A stretch of 16,694 nt of DNA from JAVBMO01 sp031552355. Lineage in GTDB: Bacteria > Bacteroidota > Bacteroidia > Bacteroidales > P3. The notes under the pieces were generated by a model. The model searched no databases. It saw only the letters and a program-made list of their open reading frames with translations, and was not told where the DNA came from. Shown here piece by piece: positions 8,190-14,972 of the stretch. How positions within the stretch are numbered: the stretch's first letter is position 1; each line of letters opens with the position of its first letter. A program made the position numbers and the translations under genes. The stretch is from the NCBI GenBank assembly GCA_031552355.1, contig JAVBMO010000111.1, positions 1 to 16,694 on the forward strand. Direction: 5' to 3'.

Positions 8190-8227
8190 GGATGTAGAAA
8201 AGGAAAATTAAATCCTTTTCTACATCC
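8190..8227. terminator. Bidirectional terminator between convergent genes
   Basis: Arms GGATGTAGAAAAGGA (8190-8204) and TCCTTTTCTACATCC (8213-8227) are perfect 15-bp complements around an 8-nt A/T loop. On the plus strand the stem is followed by GGTTCTTTTATTTT; on the minus strand the downstream side is also T-rich (TTTCGTTTTG). It sits 33 bp after the antiporter stop and 8 bp from the stop of the convergent minus-strand gene, so it probably ends both transcripts. Confidence 0.88.
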
Positions 8228-8234
8228 GGTTCTT

Positions 8235-10787
8235 TTATTTTACTAAAACCTTTATGTTTGAAAGCAATTCGCCATTTTTGCGAAGCCTTAGTAGATACGT
8301 TCCTTTTTCAAAATCCATTTTCAGCCGGAAATTCGATGTTTTAGGATTTGTACTCCAAACCACTCTCCCGTTCACATTCACAATTTCAAGAACAGAGCCT
8401 TGCAAATCATTGCTACTGAATGGAAGTTCCAACGAAAGTTCTTCTCCTTTTTTAACAGGATTCGGATATATTTTTATTTCTTCATTGTCAAGGGTTTCTT
8501 TTCGTTCTACAGATGTTTCTTTCCGTAAAAGGATTTCCTTTTCATAAACAGGGCTTAGGGTGGTGGAAATATTATCAGCGCTTACAATGGTAAAAGAAAC
8601 CGGAATACGGTCTATCCCGGATTTTGAAAGCAAAGAGGCACTTCTTTGTATGCTTTCTTTTAGAATAGATAATTGAAAAGAAAGAGCTTCAAAAGAGGGA
8701 TTTTCTTCGTTATGAGAAATATAGATGTAAGCGGAGCCTTCGTCAAAAAACAAAAGATGCCAATCAAGGTCTGTGGGATTTGATTTATAAGCCAAATCGA
8801 ATAAATTCGAATATTCAACAGGAATTTGAATCCGTAATTTTATTTCTTGGCCAGGCCTGTCGCCTAAATTGGGGGTAATGGAAAAATTCACTGTTTTATT
8901 CAGATCCATCGTATCCGGAAAAGATTCAAAAATAAAAAATCCGTTTTGCAAAACCTTGATATTTAAATTTGTATTCCAACTGCAAGCAAAAGAATCTACC
9001 ACAGAAACAGGATATTGGAATGTTCCTGCAGAATCGGAGGTGAAAATTGCTGTATTAGGATTGTCTTTTGAAAGTTCAAAAGCATTATCCCACAAAACGG
9101 TATCTAAGTTGGCGGTATATTCCCATTGATTAGAAGTTTTATCCACAAAATCTAATTGCCAACTGTAAAGCCATCCATTATGGGCATAATAGTTATCACA
9201 AATTTCTAAAATCCATTCCCCGTTATAGGGGCATCCGATTAAGTTGTTAAAAGTTTCTCTCATGGAATTTGATCCGGGTTTGTAATAACCGGTTTTATTA
9301 ACCATATCTGTTTCAGGGATTTTCAGACTACCGAACTTTTGCTGAGAATCCATATATCCCAAACTGTTTGTTGTATAGTATTCCGACCAGCAATAGGTCC
9401 CCGGAGTTTTGCAAGGTTGATTGCTTGTGTCGTTAACAAGACATTTATTCCAGGGATTTTCTCCGCGGCGTCCTTGTACTCCGTGCCGACTTCTATAGCC
9501 TAAAGAATTGACATTCCCAACATCTATTCCTGTAGTTAGCATCACTGCTTTTTGTCCGGTTGGACATATCAAAGAAATTGAAAGATTTTGTGAGGCAGAA
9601 TGTTCAATATTGGTACAGACAGTTTCAATTTCTTTGGAAGATGTTATTTTTTTTGTGGTTAAATAGCCCGAAATATAAATAGGGAGTTTTACGCAGGAAG
9701 CATTACCGAAACTTATGCATCCGCGATCCGGAATAAAAGTGAGGCTGTCGTACTGTTTTGTAGAAGCAGTTGCAATTTCCTTCACATTTGTTTTTATAAC
9801 AGATTCAGGCGTATTGCCAATAGATAGTGATATAGTTTCATGGTTATACAAATTAGGGATTGTACCTACTCCAACGATCGGATTTCCTGCTACTCTTATA
9901 CGAATATTGGATGTAGCTGAAGACTCGCAACCCAGTAAGTCTTTAATTTTAAGAGAAAAAACACTCCCAGCAGCCTTGGAAAAAATCTTTTGCAACTCAT
10001 TTGACCCAACAGTTTCTAATACGTTTCCGTTCCTAAAATTCCAATAGAAAGTGCTGGTTGCATCGGATTGTTCATAGCCATTTTTACTATTGTCCGGATA
10101 AATTCCCTTGGCTTTTAGAATAACTGTGTCGTGTTGGCAAAGATCAATCATTTTATAATAAAAACGTTCAGAAACCCCATTTTCTGTAATATCTTCCCAA
10201 CTTTCCTTTACCGGAAATGAAACACGGGTTCCATTCACTAATTTGTAGAAATGGTCATCTATGGCAACATTCACTTTCTGGCAATAAGGAATGCACTCTA
10301 TTTTTATTTTCCATCCGTTATATATAGGAAAGCTTGTTGAGCTTTTAAATCGAAAAGTAATCTGAAATTCCGAAAAATTGTCTTTTGAAAATTGCCCCAC
10401 ATGATATATGCGTCCCTCCGGGATAAAATTTTCATCGTTATACCAATTGTAAGAGACCTGTTTACCAAGTCCTATAACAGGAATTTGGCTTTGGCCTTCT
10501 GTGATGAAAAGTGAATCGGAAGGATGAATATCTAAATCAAGGAAAGTAATTCTGTAATAAAAGCTATCTGTAGAGCGGAGGAAATCCACGCTTGGAGCAA
10601 AAGTTATTCTATGGTCTTCGTTTGTTGTGTATTTCCCATTTTTGCCGCCACTGTCATAAAAAATTGCAGAACAGGTTCTTACGGGAGTGGCGCCATAATC
10701 CTGATCCAATAAAATTGTATCTTGTGCATAAGACGAAGTACACAAAAGAGCAGAAAATAAAGAGATAAAAAGTATCACTTTTTTCAT
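8235..10787 (-). CDS. Type IX-secreted multidomain surface protein with CUB-like and P-domain-like regions
   Basis: An 850-residue protein. Residues 1-21 are a Sec signal peptide (MKKVILFISL..., cleavage likely after SYA). A CUB-like region spans about 38-165; FYDSGGKNGKYTTNEDHRIT is typical of such domains in this phylum. A PKD/Ig-like stretch covers about 220-300. Residues about 360-548 resemble a proprotein-convertase P domain, ending in NGEWILEICDNYYAHNGWLY near 522-541. The C-terminus (about 772-850) is a type A sorting domain: IYPNPVKKGE, then a strand with VNVNGRVVW, then FEKGTYLLRLRKNG. Family knowledge says this tail directs export across the outer membrane by the type IX system and attachment to the surface or release. 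No protease or glycosidase catalytic domain is visible, so it may be an adhesin or structural protein. The region 560-770 shows no domain I recognise. Its start is supported by the signal peptide. Confidence 0.87.
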   Translation of the reverse strand: MKKVILFISLFSALLCTSSYAQDTILLDQDYGATPVRTCSAIFYDSGGKNGKYTTNEDHRITFAPSVDFLRSTDSFYYRITFLDLDIHPSDSLFITEGQSQIPVIGLGKQVSYNWYNDENFIPEGRIYHVGQFSKDNFSEFQITFRFKSSTSFPIYNGWKIKIECIPYCQKVNVAIDDHFYKLVNGTRVSFPVKESWEDITENGVSERFYYKMIDLCQHDTVILKAKGIYPDNSKNGYEQSDATSTFYWNFRNGNVLETVGSNELQKIFSKAAGSVFSLKIKDLLGCESSATSNIRIRVAGNPIVGVGTIPNLYNHETISLSIGNTPESVIKTNVKEIATASTKQYDSLTFIPDRGCISFGNASCVKLPIYISGYLTTKKITSSKEIETVCTNIEHSASQNLSISLICPTGQKAVMLTTGIDVGNVNSLGYRSRHGVQGRRGENPWNKCLVNDTSNQPCKTPGTYCWSEYYTTNSLGYMDSQQKFGSLKIPETDMVNKTGYYKPGSNSMRETFNNLIGCPYNGEWILEICDNYYAHNGWLYSWQLDFVDKTSNQWEYTANLDTVLWDNAFELSKDNPNTAIFTSDSAGTFQYPVSVVDSFACSWNTNLNIKVLQNGFFIFESFPDTMDLNKTVNFSITPNLGDRPGQEIKLRIQIPVEYSNLFDLAYKSNPTDLDWHLLFFDEGSAYIYISHNEENPSFEALSFQLSILKESIQRSASLLSKSGIDRIPVSFTIVSADNISTTLSPVYEKEILLRKETSVERKETLDNEEIKIYPNPVKKGEELSLELPFSSNDLQGSVLEIVNVNGRVVWSTNPKTSNFRLKMDFEKGTYLLRLRKNGELLSNIKVLVK

Positions 10788-10836
10788 AAACCGGATTTTA
10801 AAATAGTTTCACAAAAAGTTCACACATGAATAAAAA

Positions 10837-10868
10837 GTTGTCCATTCAAAGGGATACATGTACTTTTG
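10837..10868 (+). promoter_or_regulatory. Promoter for the PHP phosphatase gene
   Basis: A -33 type GTTG (TTG at 10838-10840) and the -7 box TACTTTTG (10861-10868) are separated by 20 bp, within the accepted 17-23 bp spacing. Predicted transcription start is near 10873, giving a leader of about 80 nt. This is the best complete two-part promoter in the window. Confidence 0.6.
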
Positions 10869-10873
10869 TACAT
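10858..10873. promoter_or_regulatory. Operator-like inverted repeat covering the -7 box
   Basis: ATGTAC (10858-10863) and GTACAT (10868-10873) are perfect inverted arms around TTTT. The repeat encloses the -7 box of the rightward promoter, the usual place for a dimeric repressor to block RNA polymerase. No regulator gene is adjacent. A 16-bp symmetrical A/T-rich site can arise by chance. Confidence 0.35.
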
Positions 10874-10908
10874 TCAATTTAAAACAGCAACTTGTTTTTA
10901 GTCAGATA

Positions 10909-10943
10909 CAAATATAGATATAATATTTAACGGTTAAGACAAA
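10909..10943 (-). promoter_or_regulatory. Possible promoter for the secreted-protein gene
   Basis: On the minus strand TATATTTG (10909-10916) fits TAnnTTTG, and TTTG (10940-10943) lies 23 bp upstream as a -33 box. It would give a leader of about 115 nt before the ATG at 10787. The rightward promoter of the neighbouring gene lies within this leader, so the two transcripts would overlap. Confidence 0.4.
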
Positions 10944-10954
10944 AATCAAAAATA

Positions 10955-11803
10955 ATGTCATTAAAAACAAATTACCATACACATTCTTTTTTCTGTGATG
11001 GCGCAGAAGAGCCGGAAGCATACATTGTGGAAGCCATTGAAAAAGGGTTTACCCATCTGGGATTTTCCGGACATGCTCCCGTTCCTTTCGAAAACCGTTT
11101 TGCCATTAAGGAAGAAAAATTAGGAGAATATTGCCAAACCATCCACCAATTGACCACAAAATATAAATCGCAGATAAAAATCTTTTTGGGCTTGGAAGCT
11201 GACTATATTCCCGATGTCACCAAAAGTTTCAGTTCTTTAAAAAAAGATTACGAGATAGATTATATCATTGGTTCCGTGCATTTGGTAAAACCCGAAGACC
11301 GCAACGATAATGCGTGGTTTATCGATGGTTCCAAAATAGAAATGTATGACGAAGGCCTGCAAGAATTTTTTGACGGAGATATCCAAAAAGCTGTGAAAAC
11401 CTTTTTCGATCAAACCAATCAAATGATTTTAAATGAAAAACCTGATGTTATCGGGCATTTCGACAAAATTAAAATGAACAATAAAGAGCGATTTTTTTCG
11501 GAAAAAGACCTGTGGTATCAAAATCTTCTCATGGAAACCATGAACTTGATAAAACAGGAAAATTGTATTTGCGAAATCAATTCCCGAGGTATTTATAAAA
11601 ATCGCTATCCCGATTACTATCCGTCACAATCACTGTGGAAAGAGCTTCAGAAAAGGGATATTCCCATCATGATTGCCACCGATGCTCACAACCCCAAAGA
11701 ATTAAACTTGCTTTATGGTGAAACGGTTGAACTTCTTCAGGATACAGGGTTTTCCGAAGTTTCTTATTTTGACAATGGGTGGAAAACGACTGTATTAGAG
11801 TAA
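10955..11803 (+). CDS. PHP-domain phosphoesterase, histidinol-phosphatase (HisJ/HisK) family
   Basis: A 282-residue PHP-domain protein. The metal ligands of the family are all present: H8 and H10 (YHTHS), H40 (GFSGHAP), E81 (GLEADY), H109 (GSVHLV), H168 (IGHFD), E208 (CEINSRG), D243 and H245 (ATDAHNPKEL). HisJ-type enzymes remove phosphate from L-histidinol phosphate, the next-to-last stage of histidine synthesis, using a three-metal centre in the cytoplasm. Length is normal for the family. No other his gene is nearby, so the histidine role rests on family membership alone; related PHP proteins act on other phosphate esters. The gene has its own promoter, and converges on the NADH dehydrogenase gene with only 16 bp between stops and no hairpin. 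Confidence 0.85.
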   Translation: MSLKTNYHTHSFFCDGAEEPEAYIVEAIEKGFTHLGFSGHAPVPFENRFAIKEEKLGEYCQTIHQLTTKYKSQIKIFLGLEADYIPDVTKSFSSLKKDYEIDYIIGSVHLVKPEDRNDNAWFIDGSKIEMYDEGLQEFFDGDIQKAVKTFFDQTNQMILNEKPDVIGHFDKIKMNNKERFFSEKDLWYQNLLMETMNLIKQENCICEINSRGIYKNRYPDYYPSQSLWKELQKRDIPIMIATDAHNPKELNLLYGETVELLQDTGFSEVSYFDNGWKTTVLE

Positions 11804-11819
11804 AAGACCTTTCTGTATT

Positions 11820-13094
11820 CTATACCTTTGCCTTTGCCCGAACAATCAAACGCAAGGAAGCATCGTTGAACAGATAAGAAAAAAACCAGTCAAGAATGAC
11901 AAATATCTTGTTTTTGAATCCAATGATGGAAAACAAATGAATAAAAAGCCAGACTGCCCAAGCAAAAAATCCGCCCCAGTGAAAACGAGCTATATCCACC
12001 ACGGCACGGTTCCGTCCAACAATGGCCATGCTGCCTTTGTCTTTGTATTCAAAAACTTGAAATTTTTGCTTGTTGTGTAATGCAGTCAAATTTTTCGCCA
12101 AATTCTCCGCTTGTTGTATGGCCACCGGCGCTACTTGCGGATAACCCCCTGCATAATTTTTATCTGTCTGAAAACACATATCACCCAAGGCAAAAATATT
12201 TTCATAGCCCTGCACTTGTCCGTATTCATTTACTTTGAGCCGGTTTGCCCGCCCCAATAGTTCAGGCTTATCCAAACCGTTGATGGAACAAGCCGAAATT
12301 CCACTTGCCCAAATCATAGTATTTGAAACAATTGTACTACCATCGTTCAATAAAACCGTTTGCCCATCATAATCAAAAACCTGCTTGCCAAGAATGATAT
12401 CCACACCCAATTCCGCGAGATAATGATTTGCATGGTGGAACGATTTTTCCGACATAACCGAAAGCAGACGGCCGGAACCTTCTACCAAAAGAATTTTTAC
12501 TTCCTCGGGGCGTATTTGCGGATAATCGCGAGGAATGATATAGCGTTTCATTTCGCCCAAAGCCCCTGCAATTTCAACGCCTGTTGGGCCGCCGCCAACA
12601 ATGGTAATGGTCAGTTTTTGTTGGCGTTCTTCCTCTGTTGAACAAACGGCCGCTTGTTCCAAAATTTCCAACAGATGATTCCGAAGCGCCAACGCCTCGC
12701 CAACCGATTTCATCGGGAATGCATTTTTTTGCACATTTTGAAGCCCGAAGAAATTAGAATCGGCGCCTAAAGCCAAAACCAAATAATCGTACGAAATATC
12801 GCCAATATTGGTTTTCAAAATCCTATTCTGTGCATCGACAGATTCAGCTTTGGCCATCACAAATTTATGGTCGGGAAAAGGTTTAATTTCTTTACGATAG
12901 GGAAACAAAATAGAACTGGGTTCTATTTGGGCTGCCGCCACCTGATAAAACAGGGGCGCAAACTGATGGTAATTATTTTGGTCTATGAGCGTTACGCGGA
13001 AAGGACTTTTTCTCAACGCTTTTGAAAGGGTAAGCCCTGCAAATCCTCCTCCGACTACAACAACATGGGGCTTTATATCTATTTTGGTTGACAT
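11820..13094 (-). CDS. ndh: Type II NADH dehydrogenase (NADH:quinone oxidoreductase)
   Basis: A 424-residue flavoprotein with two nucleotide-binding folds: VVVVGGGFAGLTLSKAL (11-27) for FAD and TITIVGGGPTGVEIAGALG (162-180) for NADH. ALGDM (302-306) closes the FAD site. YPQVAPVAIQQAENLAKNL (318-336) matches the quinone-site motif AxxAxQxG/A of the family. The C-terminal part has a hydrophobic, amphipathic stretch (about 371-408) that would anchor it to the inner membrane. The enzyme passes electrons from NADH to the quinone pool without pumping protons. It closes with a basic tail (RLIVRAKAKV). Its upstream region is the repeat-bearing gap 13095-13540, where I find no convincing -7 box close to the start. 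The length and motifs favour NDH-2 over a sulfide:quinone reductase. Confidence 0.92.
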   Translation of the reverse strand: MSTKIDIKPHVVVVGGGFAGLTLSKALRKSPFRVTLIDQNNYHQFAPLFYQVAAAQIEPSSILFPYRKEIKPFPDHKFVMAKAESVDAQNRILKTNIGDISYDYLVLALGADSNFFGLQNVQKNAFPMKSVGEALALRNHLLEILEQAAVCSTEEERQQKLTITIVGGGPTGVEIAGALGEMKRYIIPRDYPQIRPEEVKILLVEGSGRLLSVMSEKSFHHANHYLAELGVDIILGKQVFDYDGQTVLLNDGSTIVSNTMIWASGISACSINGLDKPELLGRANRLKVNEYGQVQGYENIFALGDMCFQTDKNYAGGYPQVAPVAIQQAENLAKNLTALHNKQKFQVFEYKDKGSMAIVGRNRAVVDIARFHWGGFFAWAVWLFIHLFSIIGFKNKIFVILDWFFSYLFNDASLRLIVRAKAKV

Positions 13095-13148
13095 TTTTAA
13101 AGGTTTATTTTACAATATATCTTTATAACAAGAAAAAGCAAAAAGTGT

Positions 13149-13203
13149 TTATTGTATGTCGGAAGAAGATTCCAAACTTTCGGCAATTTCGGGGATCATA
13201 ATT
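13149..13203. repeat. 55-bp perfect direct repeat, copy 1 (copy 2 at 13540-13594)
   Basis: Bases 13149-13203 are identical to 13540-13594, an offset of 391 bp in the same orientation. Flanking similarity continues at lower identity on both sides (for example ACAGGG then GCCA on the right). Recombination between the copies would delete 391 bp, including the nested palindrome, and leave the MFS protein unchanged. Confidence 0.95.
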
Positions 13204-13248
13204 CCTTTTTCAACAAAAACAGGGTATGCCACATTTCATTTAACCAGT
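13150..13248 (-). pseudogene. Remnant of a second MFS gene 3' end
   Basis: Read on the minus strand in the frame of the neighbouring MFS gene this encodes LVK, a stop, NVAYPVFVEKG and then the same last 17 residues (IMIPEIAESLESSSDIQ) and TAA stop. The intact gene has IVRRMARPVYVEKG before the same ending. Upstream of the identical block the two copies differ at synonymous and non-synonymous positions, and an in-frame TGA (13237-13239) breaks the remnant. Homology fades further upstream. It reads as the eroded tail of a former tandem paralogue, or a fragment carried in by an insertion. Confidence 0.7.
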
Positions 13249-13307
13249 TTTTTAGACTCTGTTTAAAAATAAGAAAAAGCAGGATTTTGACAAGTATTTT
13301 TTTCTTC

Positions 13308-13381
13308 TTAGACAGGGTGAGCAGGATTAATTTTGCCTTTGGCAAAATTAAAAATATGTAAATATTGTAAATCCCGTCTAA
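13308..13381. repeat. Nested inverted repeat, REP/MITE-like intergenic element
   Basis: The inner hairpin has 11-bp perfect arms TTAATTTTGCC (13327-13337) and GGCAAAATTAA (13341-13351) around a TTT loop. An outer pair, TTAGACAGGG (13308-13317) and CCCGTCTAA (13373-13381), is complementary except for one unpaired A. The motif AGCAGGATT occurs before the inner arm and again about 40 bp earlier, near 13279. The size, nesting and CAGGATT motifs recall dispersed intergenic repeats common in Bacteroidota genomes, but a second genomic copy cannot be seen here. There is no T-tract, so it is not a good terminator. Confidence 0.55.
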
Positions 13382-13539
13382 ATGTAAAAGCAAGCCAAAA
13401 TTTAAACGTTTTTTTTGCAATATTGGGTATAGAAAAGTAAATTTCACATCTATTATTGGGTATAAAAAACGAAATATCTTATCGGTTATTGATGCCATTT
13501 TTCGAAATTTAAAATATCAATAAAATAAAGCAGAAAATC

Positions 13540-13594
13540 TTTATTGTATGTCGGAAGAAGATTCCAAACTTTCGGCAATTTCGGGGATCATAAT
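13540..13594. repeat. 55-bp perfect direct repeat, copy 2, inside the MFS gene end
   Basis: This copy is the functional one: it comprises the last 17 codons and the stop codon of the intact MFS gene plus one base beyond. Its partner is at 13149-13203. Confidence 0.95.
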
Positions 13595-14872
13595 CCCCTT
13601 TTCGACATAGACAGGGCGAGCCATACGTCGTACGATAGGCCGGTAATGTTCAAAAACCAAACCGGCAACCACGCATAAAAATCCGCAAATGACAAATGTG
13701 TAAGGAATCCCTATCCATTTTGCCACAAAACCTATTAAAAGATTTCCAAAAGGTGTTAAGCCCAAAGCCATAGCATAGAAGCTAAGTACCCGACTTCGCA
13801 TTTTCTCAGTAGTAAGTGTTTGCAGTAATGTATTGGCAGAAGTAATGGTGGCCACCATTCCAAATCCGGTAAAAAGTAGCATGAAATAATTCAAAAAATC
13901 AATCCGCAAAAAAGAAAAAACGCCCAAGCTTACACCAAACAAAATAACACTGATACTGACCACTTTGCCCAGGCCCAAAACGCTTTTGCGAGCGGCTAAA
14001 TACAAGGCTGCCAAGAATGCGCCCAGGCCTAAACTTCCCATCATAAAGCCTAATGTAGCGCTATCTCCACCAACCACATCTTTGGCAAAAGCCGGCATTA
14101 CCGTAATGAATGTTACGCCAAAAAAACTGAAAAATCCCAAAAGCAACAATAACGTACGGATGGGTAAAAACCCCGATACATAACGGAATCCTTCATGAAT
14201 TTCTGAAAAAACATTTTTGGAAGATTGTTTCATTTCCTCTGTTATCTTGATTTGACACAGAGCAACAATTACCCCAAGATAACTTATGGCATTGATTAAA
14301 AAGCAAATTCCCTCTCCGGTAAGGGCTATTAAAACCCCGGCAACAGAAGGCCCCACCAAACGAGCCCCATTAAATGTGGCTGAATTTAAAGCAATGGCAT
14401 TATTGAGATTTTCTTTTTTATCCACCAAATTGATTACCAAAACCTGACGTGTGGGCATGTCCATAGAATTAATAATCCCAATAATTAAACTCAAGCTGAG
14501 AATATGCCAAACTTCAACCGTATTTGTCAATACCAAAATGGTAAGAATTGAGGCTTGTATTCCCAATAAGGTTTGAGTCGTAAGTAAAATACGGAGTAAA
14601 CGAAAACGATTGCAAATGACTCCGGCAAAAGGAGATAGAAAAAAGCCCGGCGCTTGGGTCAGAAAATTAACAACACCCAAAAGGACCACACTCCCTGTAA
14701 GCCTGTAAATAAGCCAACTCATGGCAATTTGCTGCATCCATGTTCCGGTGAGCGAAACACATTGCCCGAAAAAATAAATTCGGTAATTTCTTGAACTTAA
14801 CGAAGAAAATGTCGATTTTACGGCAGCAAAATTGTTGGGTATCAGCTCTCTGAAAGACTTCCGATTTTTCAT
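13541..14872 (-). CDS. MFS transporter, putative effector/drug exporter (MFS_3 type)
   Basis: A 443-residue protein with about twelve membrane segments. The N-terminal pattern NYRIYFFGQCVSLTGTWMQ followed by SWLIYRLTGSVVLLG is typical of the MFS_3 group (enterobactin-exporter-like proteins). The loop between segments 2 and 3 has the motif A relic GVICNRFRLLR. NSMDMPTRQVLVINLV and LNNAIALNSATFNGARLVGP are further group hallmarks. Family members export small molecules by proton exchange at the inner membrane; the substrate is unknown. The C-terminal 30 residues are cytoplasmic and acidic-serine-rich (ESLESSSDIQ), and their coding sequence is duplicated 391 bp downstream. The gene follows recA by 100 bp with a hairpin in between. 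I see no clear -7 box. Confidence 0.88.
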   Translation of the reverse strand: MKNRKSFRELIPNNFAAVKSTFSSLSSRNYRIYFFGQCVSLTGTWMQQIAMSWLIYRLTGSVVLLGVVNFLTQAPGFFLSPFAGVICNRFRLLRILLTTQTLLGIQASILTILVLTNTVEVWHILSLSLIIGIINSMDMPTRQVLVINLVDKKENLNNAIALNSATFNGARLVGPSVAGVLIALTGEGICFLINAISYLGVIVALCQIKITEEMKQSSKNVFSEIHEGFRYVSGFLPIRTLLLLLGFFSFFGVTFITVMPAFAKDVVGGDSATLGFMMGSLGLGAFLAALYLAARKSVLGLGKVVSISVILFGVSLGVFSFLRIDFLNYFMLLFTGFGMVATITSANTLLQTLTTEKMRSRVLSFYAMALGLTPFGNLLIGFVAKWIGIPYTFVICGFLCVVAGLVFEHYRPIVRRMARPVYVEKGIMIPEIAESLESSSDIQ

Positions 14873-14914
14873 TTCTCTTTTTTATAAAACCCTCTCAAAA
14901 CCTGTATGTACTGT

Positions 14915-14946
14915 TAGAGGCCATTCGAAGTATCGAACGGCCTCTA
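14915..14946 (-). terminator. Interrupted hairpin between recA and the MFS gene
   Basis: TAGAGGCC (14915-14922) pairs with GGCCTCTA (14939-14946); after one A-C mismatch TTCGA (14924-14928) pairs with TCGAA (14933-14937), leaving an AGTA loop. It lies 27 bp past the recA stop. The stem is GC-richer than its surroundings but has no T-tract on the minus strand, so it may be a weak terminator, a processing site or an attenuator. Confidence 0.45.
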
Positions 14947-14972
14947 CGTAACGCATGGAAAAGAAATTTGTT

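Larger units (their letters stand above)
13095..13540. other. 446-bp non-coding gap between ndh and the MFS gene
   Basis: This is the only stretch over 300 bp without a gene. It contains, from left to right, an A/T-rich leader of ndh, a duplicated 3' end of the MFS gene (13149-13248), a nested inverted repeat (13308-13381) and A/T-rich spacer. Two 11-bp direct repeats TATTGGGTATA lie at 13421-13431 and 13454-13464. A 100-codon open frame on the minus strand (13196-13498) crosses all of these and has no coding character, so I do not call a gene. Confidence 0.75.

Noticed and set aside
10955..11803. Part of a histidine operon
   Set aside because: No other his gene is nearby and the neighbours on both sides are on the opposite strand.
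13309..13323. TAGACAGGGTGAGC resembles a stretch of MFS coding sequence at about 13608-13621
   Set aside because: The match is only 14-15 bases with one difference, does not extend on either side, and is better explained as part of the outer arm of the nested inverted repeat.
13421..13464. Two 11-bp direct repeats TATTGGGTATA 33 bp apart
   Set aside because: The spacing of three helical turns could suit a regulator, but there is no promoter or gene start next to them and short A/T-rich repeats are common by chance.
13196..13498. 100-codon open frame on the minus strand in the gap
   Set aside because: It runs through the nested palindrome and the MFS remnant in another frame, is made largely of Leu, Ile, Phe and Lys as expected of A/T-rich non-coding DNA, and shows no family motif.
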